In this document: in pieces, positions 17,113-27,142 of the stretch
Position numbering within the stretch: the stretch's first letter is position 1
How the letters are laid out: each line of letters begins with the position of its first letter
DNA from: Actinobacteria bacterium OV320
GTDB taxonomy: Bacteria; Actinomycetota; Actinomycetes; Streptomycetales; Streptomycetaceae
Direction of reading: 5' to 3'
Assembly: GCA_001298545.1 (NCBI GenBank)
Contig: LJCX01000021.1
Coordinates: 124,001 to 188,000, forward strand
Length of the DNA stretch: 64,000 bases
The notes under the pieces: generated by a model
The model's input: only the letters and a program-made list of their open reading frames with translations
What the model was told of the DNA's origin: nothing
The model's database searches: none
Position numbers and translations under genes: made by a program

Positions 17113-17860
17113 TCAGGGTGTGGACGCCGGTGGCAGCAGGGCATCTCTCGAACACCGGAGGCAGGTAGGAATCTGGGCGCGGTCTGCTTGGTGGCCCGGC
17201 GCTACCCCAATGTCCTGTCCCAGCCACACCGCAACGACCAGCGCCGCCCGGTGCCCGTCGAGCCCGCTGAGCATCTTGTGTGGGCGTTCGGGCTGATCCT
17301 GTGGCCGCTGATCGGCGTCGTCATCGTCGACCTGTCTGGGCACGTCGGCGGGACGGGCGGTCTTCACGCGGAGGTGGCGGAACCCGCGGCGATGATCAGC
17401 CAGGTCCACAGGTCGGCCGTGTGCGGATCGCGGACCTTGGGGACGGTCCAGCCCAGGGTCTGCTTGAACAGCCTGGAGGTATGTTCAAGATCGAATCTGC
17501 GGAGGAACGCCTGCCGGCACAGGTCGGCGTCTGCGCCGGTCATCCCGGTGCGCGAGGACCACAGCCACACCGGCTTCGGGTCGCGGTCGCCGGGCAGGTG
17601 GTCGACCTTGGGCCGGATCAACGCGCCGTGGATCAAAGGGAGTTCGCCGCAGTGATCGAGCCAGGGGCCACGTGCCTGCCCGCGGGGGTGCATCCGGTCC
17701 CAGGCGAGGGCTTCGGCCGTGCCGTAGCGGGTGCTGTCGCAGGCGGTGGCCTGGTCAGGGGTGTGCCAGGACTCCTGCATGGGGAAGGTGTGGACGCCGC
17801 CGTGCTTTCGGGGCTGCCCGCCGCGCGGGGTTGAGCGGCGTGGGTCAGGTCGGAATTCGA
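17113..17860 (-). pseudogene. Truncated, frameshifted IS4/IS701-type transposase
   Basis: From about 17800 down to 17364 the minus strand encodes residues such as WHTPDQATACDSTRYGTAEA, GDRDPKPVWLWSSRTG and DLEHTSRLFKQTLGW, the central-to-late part of a common Streptomyces DDE transposase with the E of FDLEHTSRLFKQ. A deletion then shifts the frame and RRGFRHLRVKTARPA, a typical C-terminal piece, follows at about 17330-17410. The N-terminal half is missing, so the gene is inactive. Confidence 0.65.
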
Positions 17861-17874
17861 CCGGCGGCGACTGC

Positions 17875-17934
17875 CCGCCGGACGAACCGGCCCACCGTGC
17901 GACTGCCCGGTCCGCCGGACGAACCGGCCCACCG
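17875..17934. repeat. Two direct repeats, 37-bp period
   Basis: The 23-base unit CCGCCGGACGAACCGGCCCACCG occurs at 17875-17897 and again at 17912-17934; the linker GCGACTGCCC occurs three times around them (from 17867, 17900 and 17937). It lies just beyond the meaB stop codon. No function is evident. Confidence 0.6.
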
Positions 17935-17999
17935 CGCGACTGCCCGGGGGAGGGCGGCACCGCAGCGGCAGACCCTCACGAACGTGCGCGGGCAGTTGC

Positions 18000-18986
18000 T
18001 CAGTTCTCCTCTCCGCCGAACACCTTCAGGATGCGCTCCGCGGCCAGGGTGGCCGTCAACTCGCCGTCTCTGACCTGTTGTTCGAGGGCGGGTGCCAGGG
18101 ACCGTACCGCCGGGGCGGCGTGCAGGCGGCCGAGGAGTTCGTCGCGGACCATGGACCATGTCCAGTCGACCTGCTGCTCGCGGCGCTTGGCGGCGAGCCG
18201 GCCGGTGGAGTCGAGCAGGGTGCGGTGCTGTTCGAGGCGCTCCCAGACGGTGTCCAGGCCGGCCGCCTCGCGGGCGCTGCAACTGAGGACCGGCGGGGTC
18301 CAGGCGGCGTCCCTGCCGTGCATGAGCCGCAGGGCGCCCGCCAGTTCACGGGCCGCCGCGCGGGCGTCGCGTTCGTGCGGGCCGTCCGCCTTGTTGACGG
18401 CGATGACGTCGGCCAGTTCCAGGACGCCCTTCTTGATGCCCTGGAGCTGGTCGCCGGTGCGGGCGAGCGTGAGCAGCAGGAAGGAGTCGACCATGTTGGC
18501 GACCGCGGTCTCCGACTGGCCGACGCCGACGGTCTCCACCAGGACGACGTCGTAGCCGGCGGCCTCCATCACCACGATCGACTCGCGCGTCGCCTTGGCC
18601 ACCCCGCCCAGCGTGCCCGAGGTCGGGGAGGGACGGACGAAGGCGGCCGGGTCGACGGCCAGGCGTTCCATCCGCGTCTTGTCGCCGAGGATCGAGCCGC
18701 CGGTCCGGCTGGAGGACGGGTCCACGGCAAGGACGGCGACCCGGTGACCCAGTCCGGTCAGCATGGTGCCGAACGCGTCGATGAACGTCGACTTGCCCAC
18801 GCCCGGCACCCCGCTGACGCCGATCCGCCGCGCCTTGCCGCTGTGCGGAAGCAGCTCGGTCAGCAACCCCTGGGCCAGCGCGCGGTGATCGGGCCGGGTG
18901 GACTCGACGAGCGTGATCGCGCGGGCCACCAGGGCCCGCTTGCCGTCGAGTACACCCTTCACATACGTGTCGAGGTCGATGGCCAT
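18000..18986 (-). CDS. meaB: Methylmalonyl-CoA mutase-associated GTPase MeaB
   Basis: A 328-residue G3E P-loop GTPase. Walker A is GVPGVGKS at 59-66, switch regions include VDPSSSRTGGSILGDKTRM and the Walker B/G3-like VETVGVGQSE, and the base-specificity motif is NKAD. C-terminal helices form the dimerisation arm. MeaB guards adenosylcobalamin loading and protects methylmalonyl-CoA mutase from inactivation in the cytosol. It is the third gene of mutA-mutB-meaB, starting 5 bases after mutB, which fits its role as partner of that enzyme. Length and motifs are normal. Confidence 0.95.
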   Translation of the reverse strand: MAIDLDTYVKGVLDGKRALVARAITLVESTRPDHRALAQGLLTELLPHSGKARRIGVSGVPGVGKSTFIDAFGTMLTGLGHRVAVLAVDPSSSRTGGSILGDKTRMERLAVDPAAFVRPSPTSGTLGGVAKATRESIVVMEAAGYDVVLVETVGVGQSETAVANMVDSFLLLTLARTGDQLQGIKKGVLELADVIAVNKADGPHERDARAAARELAGALRLMHGRDAAWTPPVLSCSAREAAGLDTVWERLEQHRTLLDSTGRLAAKRREQQVDWTWSMVRDELLGRLHAAPAVRSLAPALEQQVRDGELTATLAAERILKVFGGEEN

Positions 18987-18991
18987 GGGGC

Positions 18992-21165
<2,174 letters not shown>

Positions 21166-21166
<1 letters not shown>

Positions 21167-22962
21167 CAGGACACTCCCATGCGGTCGAGGGCGGCGGAGA
21201 GCACGGCGACGGCGTCGCAGCCCGCGAAGACGTACGCGTCGACTCCCGGGTACTGTCCCGGGCGGCCCGCCAGGAACACGTGCGAGGCACCCGCGTCCTT
21301 GAGCTCCTGGGCCAGGGTCGCCGCCCGCTCCTCGTACAGCGCGTCGCTGGAGCAGAGGACGGCCTCGGTGGCGCCGCTGTCCGCGAAGGAGCCTTCCGTG
21401 ACGGGCTCGATGCCGCCGGCCTGGAACAGGTTCGCGGCGAAGCCGACGCGGGCGGTGTGCGCGGCGGCGGGGCCGAGGGCGGCCAGATAGACCCGCGGGC
21501 GGGATCCGGTCGCCGCCAGGTGGGCGTCGGACCGGGCGCGCAGCCTCTCGTACGACTCGTCGCGCCGTACCCGGGGCAGCCCGCCGGAGCGGGGCGCGGG
21601 CGCGGGCGTCCGCTCCACCGGGCGCTCGCCGAGGTCCGGGAACTCGCTGACACCGGTGACGGGCTCGCGCCGCTTGGCCAGCTTCGCGCTGCGGGCCTCC
21701 CAGGTGTCCGCCAGGTCATGGCCGATCCGGCCCGAGCGCAGCGCGGCCGCCTGGCCGCCCGTCCGCTCGATCTCCTGGAAGAACTCCCAGCCCGCATGGG
21801 CGAGTTCGTCGGTGAGCCGCTCCACGTACCAGGAGCCGCCGGCCGGGTCGACGACCCGGGACAGGTACGACTCCTCGATGAGGATCGTGGACGTGTTGCG
21901 GGCGATGCGCCGTGCGAAGGCGTCCGGCAGGCCGAGCGCGTGGTCGAAGGGCAGCACGGTCACCGCGTCGGCGCCGCCCACCCCGGCCGCCAGTGTGGCG
22001 ACGGTGGTGCGCAGCATGTTCACCCAGGGGTCGCGCCGGGCCATCATCACCGGCGAGGTCACGGCGTGCTGCACCTGCCCGACAGCGGACCCGCAGACCT
22101 CGGTGACCCGCGCCCACAGTCGGCGCGCGGCCCGCAGCTTGGCCACGGTCAGGAACTGGTCGGCGGTGGCCGCGTACCGGAACTCCAGCTGGGCGCAGGC
22201 GTGTTCCACCGGCAGGCCCGCCTCGGTCAGCTCCCGCAGATACGCCACCGCGGTCGCCATCGAACAGCCCAGCTCCTGCGCGGCCGAACCGCCGGCCTCG
22301 TGATACGGCAGCGCGTCGACGGTCAACGCCCGCAGCCCGGGATACTCCTCGGCGCACCGGCGCGCGAGACCGACCACGGGCGCGAAGTCGTCTTCCCGGC
22401 CGGTTCGGGCCTCGTGGCCCAGCGGGTCGGCACCGAGGTTGCCGCGCGCCGCCTCCCGGGCGACGCCCCGCTCCTCGTACAGCCGCAGCAACTCCTGTGC
22501 GGCGGACTCGACGTCACTTCCGGCGTCCAGGACGACGGGTGCCAGGTCGAGATACACGCCGTCGAGGACCCGGCCGAGCGAGGCGACCGGAATGCCGCCG
22601 TCGCCGAGGACCAGCCACAGCGATGTGACGCCGTTCTCCAGATCGGCGAGGACCGCGCCCTCGGCCGTGTGCTGCTGTCGCACGTCCCAGCCGCCGACGG
22701 AGTTCCCCTCCGCCCGGCCGCCGCGGACGAACGGCGCGAAACCGGGCAGGCCGGGGTCGGGTGCGGCGTCGTGCGCGCTGTACAGGGGCCGGAGGTGAAG
22801 CCCGTCCTCCAGCGCGGTGGACAGGGCCTCCTCGGCTGCCGCGTCCGAGACGTCCCTGCCCGACTTGCGCAGCACACCCGCCACGAGGCGTTGCCACTGC
22901 TCATGGGTCGCGTCAGGGAACTCGGCGGCCAGCGAAAGCCCGTCGTCGGGCAGGACCGTCAT
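21166..22962 (-). CDS. mutA: Methylmalonyl-CoA mutase small subunit
   Basis: A 598-residue paralogue of MutB. The barrel part is recognisable ([40 protein letters not shown]), while the C-terminal flavodoxin-like domain lacks the DxHxxG cobalamin motif, as expected for the non-catalytic subunit. It pairs with MutB to form the heterodimeric mutase. The start at 22962 is the first codon of the operon. A TAGCAT box lies 6 bases upstream and no Shine-Dalgarno sequence is present, so the message is probably leaderless. No cobalamin riboswitch was recognised upstream. Confidence 0.95.
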
Positions 22963-22968
22963 GCTCGG

Positions 22969-22996
22969 ATGCTAGGCCAGACGGGCCGAGCGACAG
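22969..22996 (-). promoter_or_regulatory. Promoter of mutA-mutB-meaB (leaderless type)
   Basis: On the minus strand CTGTCG (22996-22991) and TAGCAT (22974-22969) are spaced by 16 bases, with the -10 box 6 bases before the mutA ATG. It is predicted by spacing and resemblance to the sigma-HrdB consensus only. Confidence 0.4.
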
Positions 22997-23385
22997 CAGA
23001 GGGCGCGGCTGTGACCTTGGCCGCTTCCCCCCTGTGACCTCGGCCTCTCCTGGCCGCACGGGCTCCATCGGCAGGCGCGGGGCGGGCCGGCGAGCACGGG
23101 TCGGCGCGCGGCTGCGACTCACCGGACCGCGCGCCGCGATCCACCGGGCCGGACCCGGGCCCTTCCGCACGCCTGCGGCCTCCGTTCCGACGCCGGGCCG
23201 GGGGAGCGCAGTGATCAGCGCGGGCGGGACCACGCGACGGCGCCGGCGGTCAGCGTCGCGGACACCGGCTCCGCGTACGGCACCGGTGGCGATGTCATGA
23301 CCTGAACCCTGAACAGGGCCGTTCGTTCCGCCCCACCGCGGGGGGTGGGGCGGAGCCGGAGCGCTGTGACTTCTCCCACCTGCTC
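22997..23385. other. Intergenic region between divergent mutA and the small-gene pair
   Basis: No gene is supported here. The one clear structure is the strong hairpin at 23328-23353, listed separately. Short GC-rich frames on both strands lack ribosome-binding sites and family similarity. Confidence 0.4.
23328..23353. terminator. Strong hairpin, terminator-like
   Basis: CCGCCCCACC (23328-23337) and GGTGGGGCGG (23344-23353) pair perfectly over 10 bases around a 6-base loop. No gene ends just before it on either strand, so it may insulate the two divergent promoters, or end a small transcript not seen as a coding region. Confidence 0.45.
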
Positions 23386-23415
23386 TTGTCCGGGCGAGGA
23401 AGGGTTACCTACGTT
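23386..23415 (+). promoter_or_regulatory. Promoter of the small-gene pair (leaderless type)
   Basis: TTGTCC (23386-23391) and TACGTT (23410-23415) are 18 bases apart; the -10 box ends 7 bases before the ATG at 23423, and no Shine-Dalgarno sequence is present. Confidence 0.4.
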
Positions 23416-23422
23416 CGGTCAC

Positions 23423-23737
23423 ATGTCCCCCCATGATCGCGCCCTTCCTGACGAGCCGGACGAATCAGGCGCGGCGGGCCGGCCCACCGCGGACCGGCCC
23501 GGCGCCCACCCCTCGGCCGACCTGACCATCGACCTGACCGCCCACGAAATGCTCCGGCGTGCCCATGTCCTGGACGCGCTCGGCCCCGACTGGGACCCCG
23601 TCACCGCGCTGCGCGACGAGGAGGCGGCGTACGGGCTGCTGTACTCCGGCCTCGACGCCGAGCAGCAGCGCATGTACGACGAGCTGGTCGCGGCCGGCGT
23701 GCTGCCGCGCCGAGGGGGTGGCCATGCTGCCGCTTGA
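23423..23737 (+). CDS. Small acidic conserved protein (DUF6400-like)
   Basis: A 104-residue protein with a disordered Pro/Asp-rich first third and a conserved-looking core LTIDLTAHEMLRRAHVLDAL followed by GLDAEQQRMYDELVAAGVLP, which I recall as a Streptomyces-only family of unknown function. The ATG at 23423 fits the promoter spacing. It overlaps the next gene by 14 bases, so the two are co-expressed. It is predicted cytosolic and helical, with no catalytic motif. Confidence 0.7.
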   Translation: MSPHDRALPDEPDESGAAGRPTADRPGAHPSADLTIDLTAHEMLRRAHVLDALGPDWDPVTALRDEEAAYGLLYSGLDAEQQRMYDELVAAGVLPRRGGGHAAA

Positions 23738-23981
23738 CCCCCAGGCCGACATCGGGCGCCGGGCCTGGATCGCCTGCCCCAACTGCGACGACCGTCGCGG
23801 CTGCGCCACCTGCGAGCAGGGGCGCACCTGCTCCGAGCACTGGCGCTATCTGCTCTCCCACGCCGGCAGCCTGCTTCACCTCCAGTGCCGGTCGTGCACC
23901 CACATCTGGGCGCACGAGACCCACTTCGGAGCCACCCGCTCCCCGTGGGAACGCATCACCAGCGGCCTGCGACGACGCTGA
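23724..23981 (+). CDS. Small zinc-ribbon-like protein
   Basis: An 85-residue protein with cysteine pairs CPNC, CATC and CRSC plus further Cys and His (CSEHW, CTHIWAHETH), suggesting one or two bound zinc ions. GAGGGGG precedes the ATG at 23724. The gene overlaps the end of the preceding one by 14 bases, so it is translationally coupled. The function is unknown; the spacing is unlike classical zinc fingers and closer to small zinc-ribbon adaptor or tRNA/rRNA-associated proteins. Confidence 0.65.
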   Translation: MLPLDPQADIGRRAWIACPNCDDRRGCATCEQGRTCSEHWRYLLSHAGSLLHLQCRSCTHIWAHETHFGATRSPWERITSGLRRR

Positions 23982-24166
23982 TCCCCTCCGGCGGCCGACC
24001 CGGATGAGGTACGGGCCGGTGGGGGACAGCGGACGGCGGACGCGTGCCCGCTTTCGGATGATTTCGGCTGATCCGACCGCCTGTCGTCGGGGGCGGCGGG
24101 CCGCCCGGGCCGAGGATCGCGGCGGCGGCCATTTCTGCCTGCCGTTCGTCCCGCCCGGAGGCAGCC

Positions 24167-25915
24167 GTGCACATCCTGCTCCTAGCCAGCGCGTTCAACA
24201 GCCTCACCCAGCGCGTCCATGCCGAGCTGCGCGACCGCGGCCACCGGGTGGCGGTGGAACTCGCCCTGCCGGGCGGCTCGCTGCCGGACGTGGTGCGACT
24301 GCACGCGCCGGAGCTGATCGTGGCGCCGATGCTGAAGGCGGCGATCCCCGAGGAGGTGTGGGCGGCCCACACGTGTCTCGTCGTCCATCCGGGACCCGTG
24401 GGCGACCGTGGACCGTCCTCCCTGGACTGGGCGATCCACGAGGGCATCGACGAGTGGGGTGTCACCGTCCTCCAGGCCGACGGGGAGATGGACGCCGGTG
24501 ATGTGTGGGCCTGTGTGCCGTGTCGGCTGCCCCGGGTGTCCAAGAGCGAGCTGTACCGGGGCGAGATCGCCGACGCCGCGCTCGAGGCCGTCCTGCTGGC
24601 GGTGGAACGCTTCGCGGGCGGTGCTCATGTGCCGTGCAAGCAGGACACGGTGCGTGCGGCCGACGCCCGCCTGCGTACGCGTCCGTACCTGGACCAGAGC
24701 GTCCGGCGGATCGACTGGGCCGAGGACGCGACCGGGACCGTCCTGCGCAAGCTGAGGGCGGCGGACTCGCAGCCCGGTGTGCTGGACACGCTGCTCGGCG
24801 GCGAGTGGTACCTGCACGGCGGTCACCGCGAGAGCGTGTTGCGCGGCCGCCCGGGCGAGCTGCTGGCGACCCGCGCCGGAGCCGTCTGCCGGGCCACCCG
24901 GGACGGCGCCGTGTGGATCCCGGAGCTGCGGGCCAGGCGGCTTTCCGGGCAGCCGCCGACGTACAAGCTGCCCGCGGTCGCGGCCCTCGGTGACCGGCTG
25001 CCGCCCCTGCCCGAGGTGCCGGAGGCCACCTGGACGGACATCCGCTACCGGGAGAGCGGCGACGTCGGCTTCCTGTCGTTCTCCTTCCCCGGCGGCGCCA
25101 TGAGCACCGAGCAGTGCCGCCGGCTGCTGGACGCCTACCGGGAGGCGTGCGCGCGGCCCACGTCGGTGCTGGTCCTCGGCGGCGAACGGGACTTCTTCTC
25201 CAACGGGATCCACCTCAACGTCATCGAGGCCGCCGCCGACCCGGCCGCCGAGTCCTGGGCGAACATCAACGCCATCGACGACCTGGTCGAGGCGGTCCTG
25301 GCGACGACCGACCGGCTGGTGGTCGCGGCGGTCGCGGGCAACGCGGCGGCGGGCGGGGTGATGCTCGCCCTGGCGGCGGACGAGGTGTGGTGCCGCTCGG
25401 GTGCCGTGCTGAACCCGCACTACCGGCTGATGGGCCTGTACGGCTCGGAGTACTGGACGTACACCCTGCCCCGCAGGGTGGGCCCGGCGGTGGCCGAACG
25501 CCTCGTGCGGGAGGCGCTGCCGGTGAGCGCGGCGAGCGCGCAGGGCCTCGGCCTCGTCGACCGGGTGGTGGACGCCGGCCCGGGAGCCTTCGCGGGGGAG
25601 GTCGGCCGCCTCGCCGCGCGCCTGGCCGCCCTGCCGGCGACGGGGACCCGGATCGCCGCGAAGAAGACGGAGCTGGAGCGCCGGGAGAGCGAGACCCCGC
25701 TGGTCGCGTACCGGGAGCGGGAGCTCGCCCGGATGCGGCTGACCTTCGACGACCCGCACGCCCCGTACCACGCGCTGCGCCGGGCGTTCGTCCACAAGGA
25801 ACGCCCTGCGTGCACCCCGGCGCACCTCGCGGCTCCTCAAACCGATCCGGGCCCGTCTGCCACCGAATTCACCGGAACGGCCCCCCATGACATCCCGTCG
25901 CCGCCCATCGGCTGA
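24167..25915 (+). CDS. hypX: HypX-type hydrogenase maturation protein (CO-forming)
   Basis: A 582-residue fusion. The N-terminal half is a formyl-tetrahydrofolate-binding formyltransferase-like domain with VVHPGPVGDRGPSSLDWAI and GEMDAGDVW. The C-terminal half (from about residue 285) is an enoyl-CoA hydratase/isomerase fold with FSNGIHLNVIE, AGNAAAGGVMLALAADEVW and YWTYTLPRRVG. Family knowledge: HypX moves the formyl group to CoA and releases CO, which becomes a ligand of the [NiFe] active site when oxygen is present. The GTG at 24167 follows GGAGG by 5 bases. It heads the hydrogenase locus, 73 bases before the small subunit. The last 40 residues after the hydratase fold are low-complexity Pro/Thr. 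Confidence 0.9.
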   Translation: MHILLLASAFNSLTQRVHAELRDRGHRVAVELALPGGSLPDVVRLHAPELIVAPMLKAAIPEEVWAAHTCLVVHPGPVGDRGPSSLDWAIHEGIDEWGVTVLQADGEMDAGDVWACVPCRLPRVSKSELYRGEIADAALEAVLLAVERFAGGAHVPCKQDTVRAADARLRTRPYLDQSVRRIDWAEDATGTVLRKLRAADSQPGVLDTLLGGEWYLHGGHRESVLRGRPGELLATRAGAVCRATRDGAVWIPELRARRLSGQPPTYKLPAVAALGDRLPPLPEVPEATWTDIRYRESGDVGFLSFSFPGGAMSTEQCRRLLDAYREACARPTSVLVLGGERDFFSNGIHLNVIEAAADPAAESWANINAIDDLVEAVLATTDRLVVAAVAGNAAAGGVMLALAADEVWCRSGAVLNPHYRLMGLYGSEYWTYTLPRRVGPAVAERLVREALPVSAASAQGLGLVDRVVDAGPGAFAGEVGRLAARLAALPATGTRIAAKKTELERRESETPLVAYRERELARMRLTFDDPHAPYHALRRAFVHKERPACTPAHLAAPQTDPGPSATEFTGTAPHDIPSPPIG

Positions 25916-25988
25916 TACCAAGAATCCGATGAACGCGGAAAGTCCTGAAACGGGGCTTTCATTCCTCACCTCCCCAGGAGGCGGTCCC

Positions 25989-27062
25989 ATGACTGAGGCG
26001 ACGACGAAGACGGTCGGCGCTGCGCCCGCCGACGAGACACCCACGATCCACATTCTCTGGATCAACGCGGGGCTGAGCTGCGACGGCGACTCGGTCGCGT
26101 TGACGGCGGCCATGCAGCCCAGCATCGAAGAGATCGTGCTCGGCGCGCTGCCGGGGCTGCCGAAGATCGCCGTCCACTGGCCGCTGATCGACTTCGAGTG
26201 CGGTCCGGTCGGCGGCGCGGACACGTTCATCGAGTGGTTCTTCAAGGGCGAGCGGGGCGAGATCGACCCGTTCGTACTGGTCGTCGAGGGCTCCATCCCC
26301 AACGAGGCGATCAAGCCCGAGGGCTACTGGTGCGGCTTCGGCGACAACCCGGAGACCGGCCAGCCGATCACCACCAGCGAGTGGATCGACCGGCTCGCCC
26401 CCAAGGCGCTGGCGGTCGTCGCCATCGGCACCTGCGCCACCTACGGCGGCATCCACGCCATGGCGGGCAACCCGACCGGCGCCATGGGCCTGCCGGACTA
26501 TCTCGGCTGGGACTGGAAGTCCCAGGCCGGCATCCCCATCGTGTGCGTCCCCGGCTGTCCGATCCAGCCCGACAACTTCTCCGAGACGCTCACGTACCTG
26601 CTCTACCAGGCGACCGGCGCCGCCCCGATGATCCCGCTGGACGACAAGCTGCGTCCCACCTGGCTGTTCGGGGCCACCGTCCACGAGGGCTGCGACCGCG
26701 CGGGCTACTACGAGCAGGGTGAGTTCGCCCTGTCGTACGACTCGCCGAAGTGCCTGGTCAAGCTGGGCTGTTGGGGTCCGGTCGTCAAGTGCAACGTGCC
26801 CAAGCGCGGGTGGATGAACGGCATCGGCGGCTGTCCGAACGTCGGCGGCATCTGCATCGCCTGCACCATGCCCGGCTTCCCCGACAAGTTCATGCCGTTC
26901 ATGGACGAGCCGCCCGGAGCCAAGCTCTCCAGCACGGCCAGCGGCGCCTACGGAGCCGTGGTCCGCAAGCTGCGCTCGATCACGGCGAAGACGCTGGACC
27001 AGGAGCCCAAGTGGCGCCGCACGGGAGAGAAGATCACCACCGGCTACCGGCCTCCCTGGTGA
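25989..27062 (+). CDS. hhyS: [NiFe] hydrogenase small subunit, group 1h/5 (high-affinity type)
   Basis: A 357-residue iron-sulfur subunit. The first cluster motif reads LSC31-DG-D34, so an aspartate replaces the second cysteine of the usual CxxC proximal-cluster motif, as known for the actinobacterial/Ralstonia group 1h enzymes. Other ligands include GTCATYGG, CVPGCP and CPNVGGICIACTMPG. No twin-arginine signal is present, unlike classical membrane-bound uptake hydrogenases, so the enzyme is cytosolic or attached by partners. AGGAGG lies 7 bases before the ATG at 25989; the longer upstream frame is rejected. With the large subunit it would oxidise H2 at atmospheric levels in air, as described for Streptomyces during sporulation. 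Confidence 0.95.
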   Translation: MTEATTKTVGAAPADETPTIHILWINAGLSCDGDSVALTAAMQPSIEEIVLGALPGLPKIAVHWPLIDFECGPVGGADTFIEWFFKGERGEIDPFVLVVEGSIPNEAIKPEGYWCGFGDNPETGQPITTSEWIDRLAPKALAVVAIGTCATYGGIHAMAGNPTGAMGLPDYLGWDWKSQAGIPIVCVPGCPIQPDNFSETLTYLLYQATGAAPMIPLDDKLRPTWLFGATVHEGCDRAGYYEQGEFALSYDSPKCLVKLGCWGPVVKCNVPKRGWMNGIGGCPNVGGICIACTMPGFPDKFMPFMDEPPGAKLSSTASGAYGAVVRKLRSITAKTLDQEPKWRRTGEKITTGYRPPW

Positions 27063-27142
27063 CGCCCTACCGCGAGTGACCCGCTTCTGCTTCGCGCACC
27101 CCCACAACCGAACCCCGCGCAACGAAGGGCACGGCAAAGACG

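Noticed and set aside
17875..17934. Possible CRISPR or attachment-site repeat near the meaB end
   Set aside because: Only two copies with a 14-base spacer and no integrase or cas gene beside it.
22963..23345. Cobalamin riboswitch before the B12-dependent mutase operon
   Set aside because: No B12-box-like sequence was found and the operon appears leaderless.
24167..25915. Reading the gene as methionyl-tRNA formyltransferase or a simple enoyl-CoA hydratase
   Set aside because: Both domains are fused in the HypX order, with the HPGPVGDRGPSSLDWA motif, beside hydrogenase genes.
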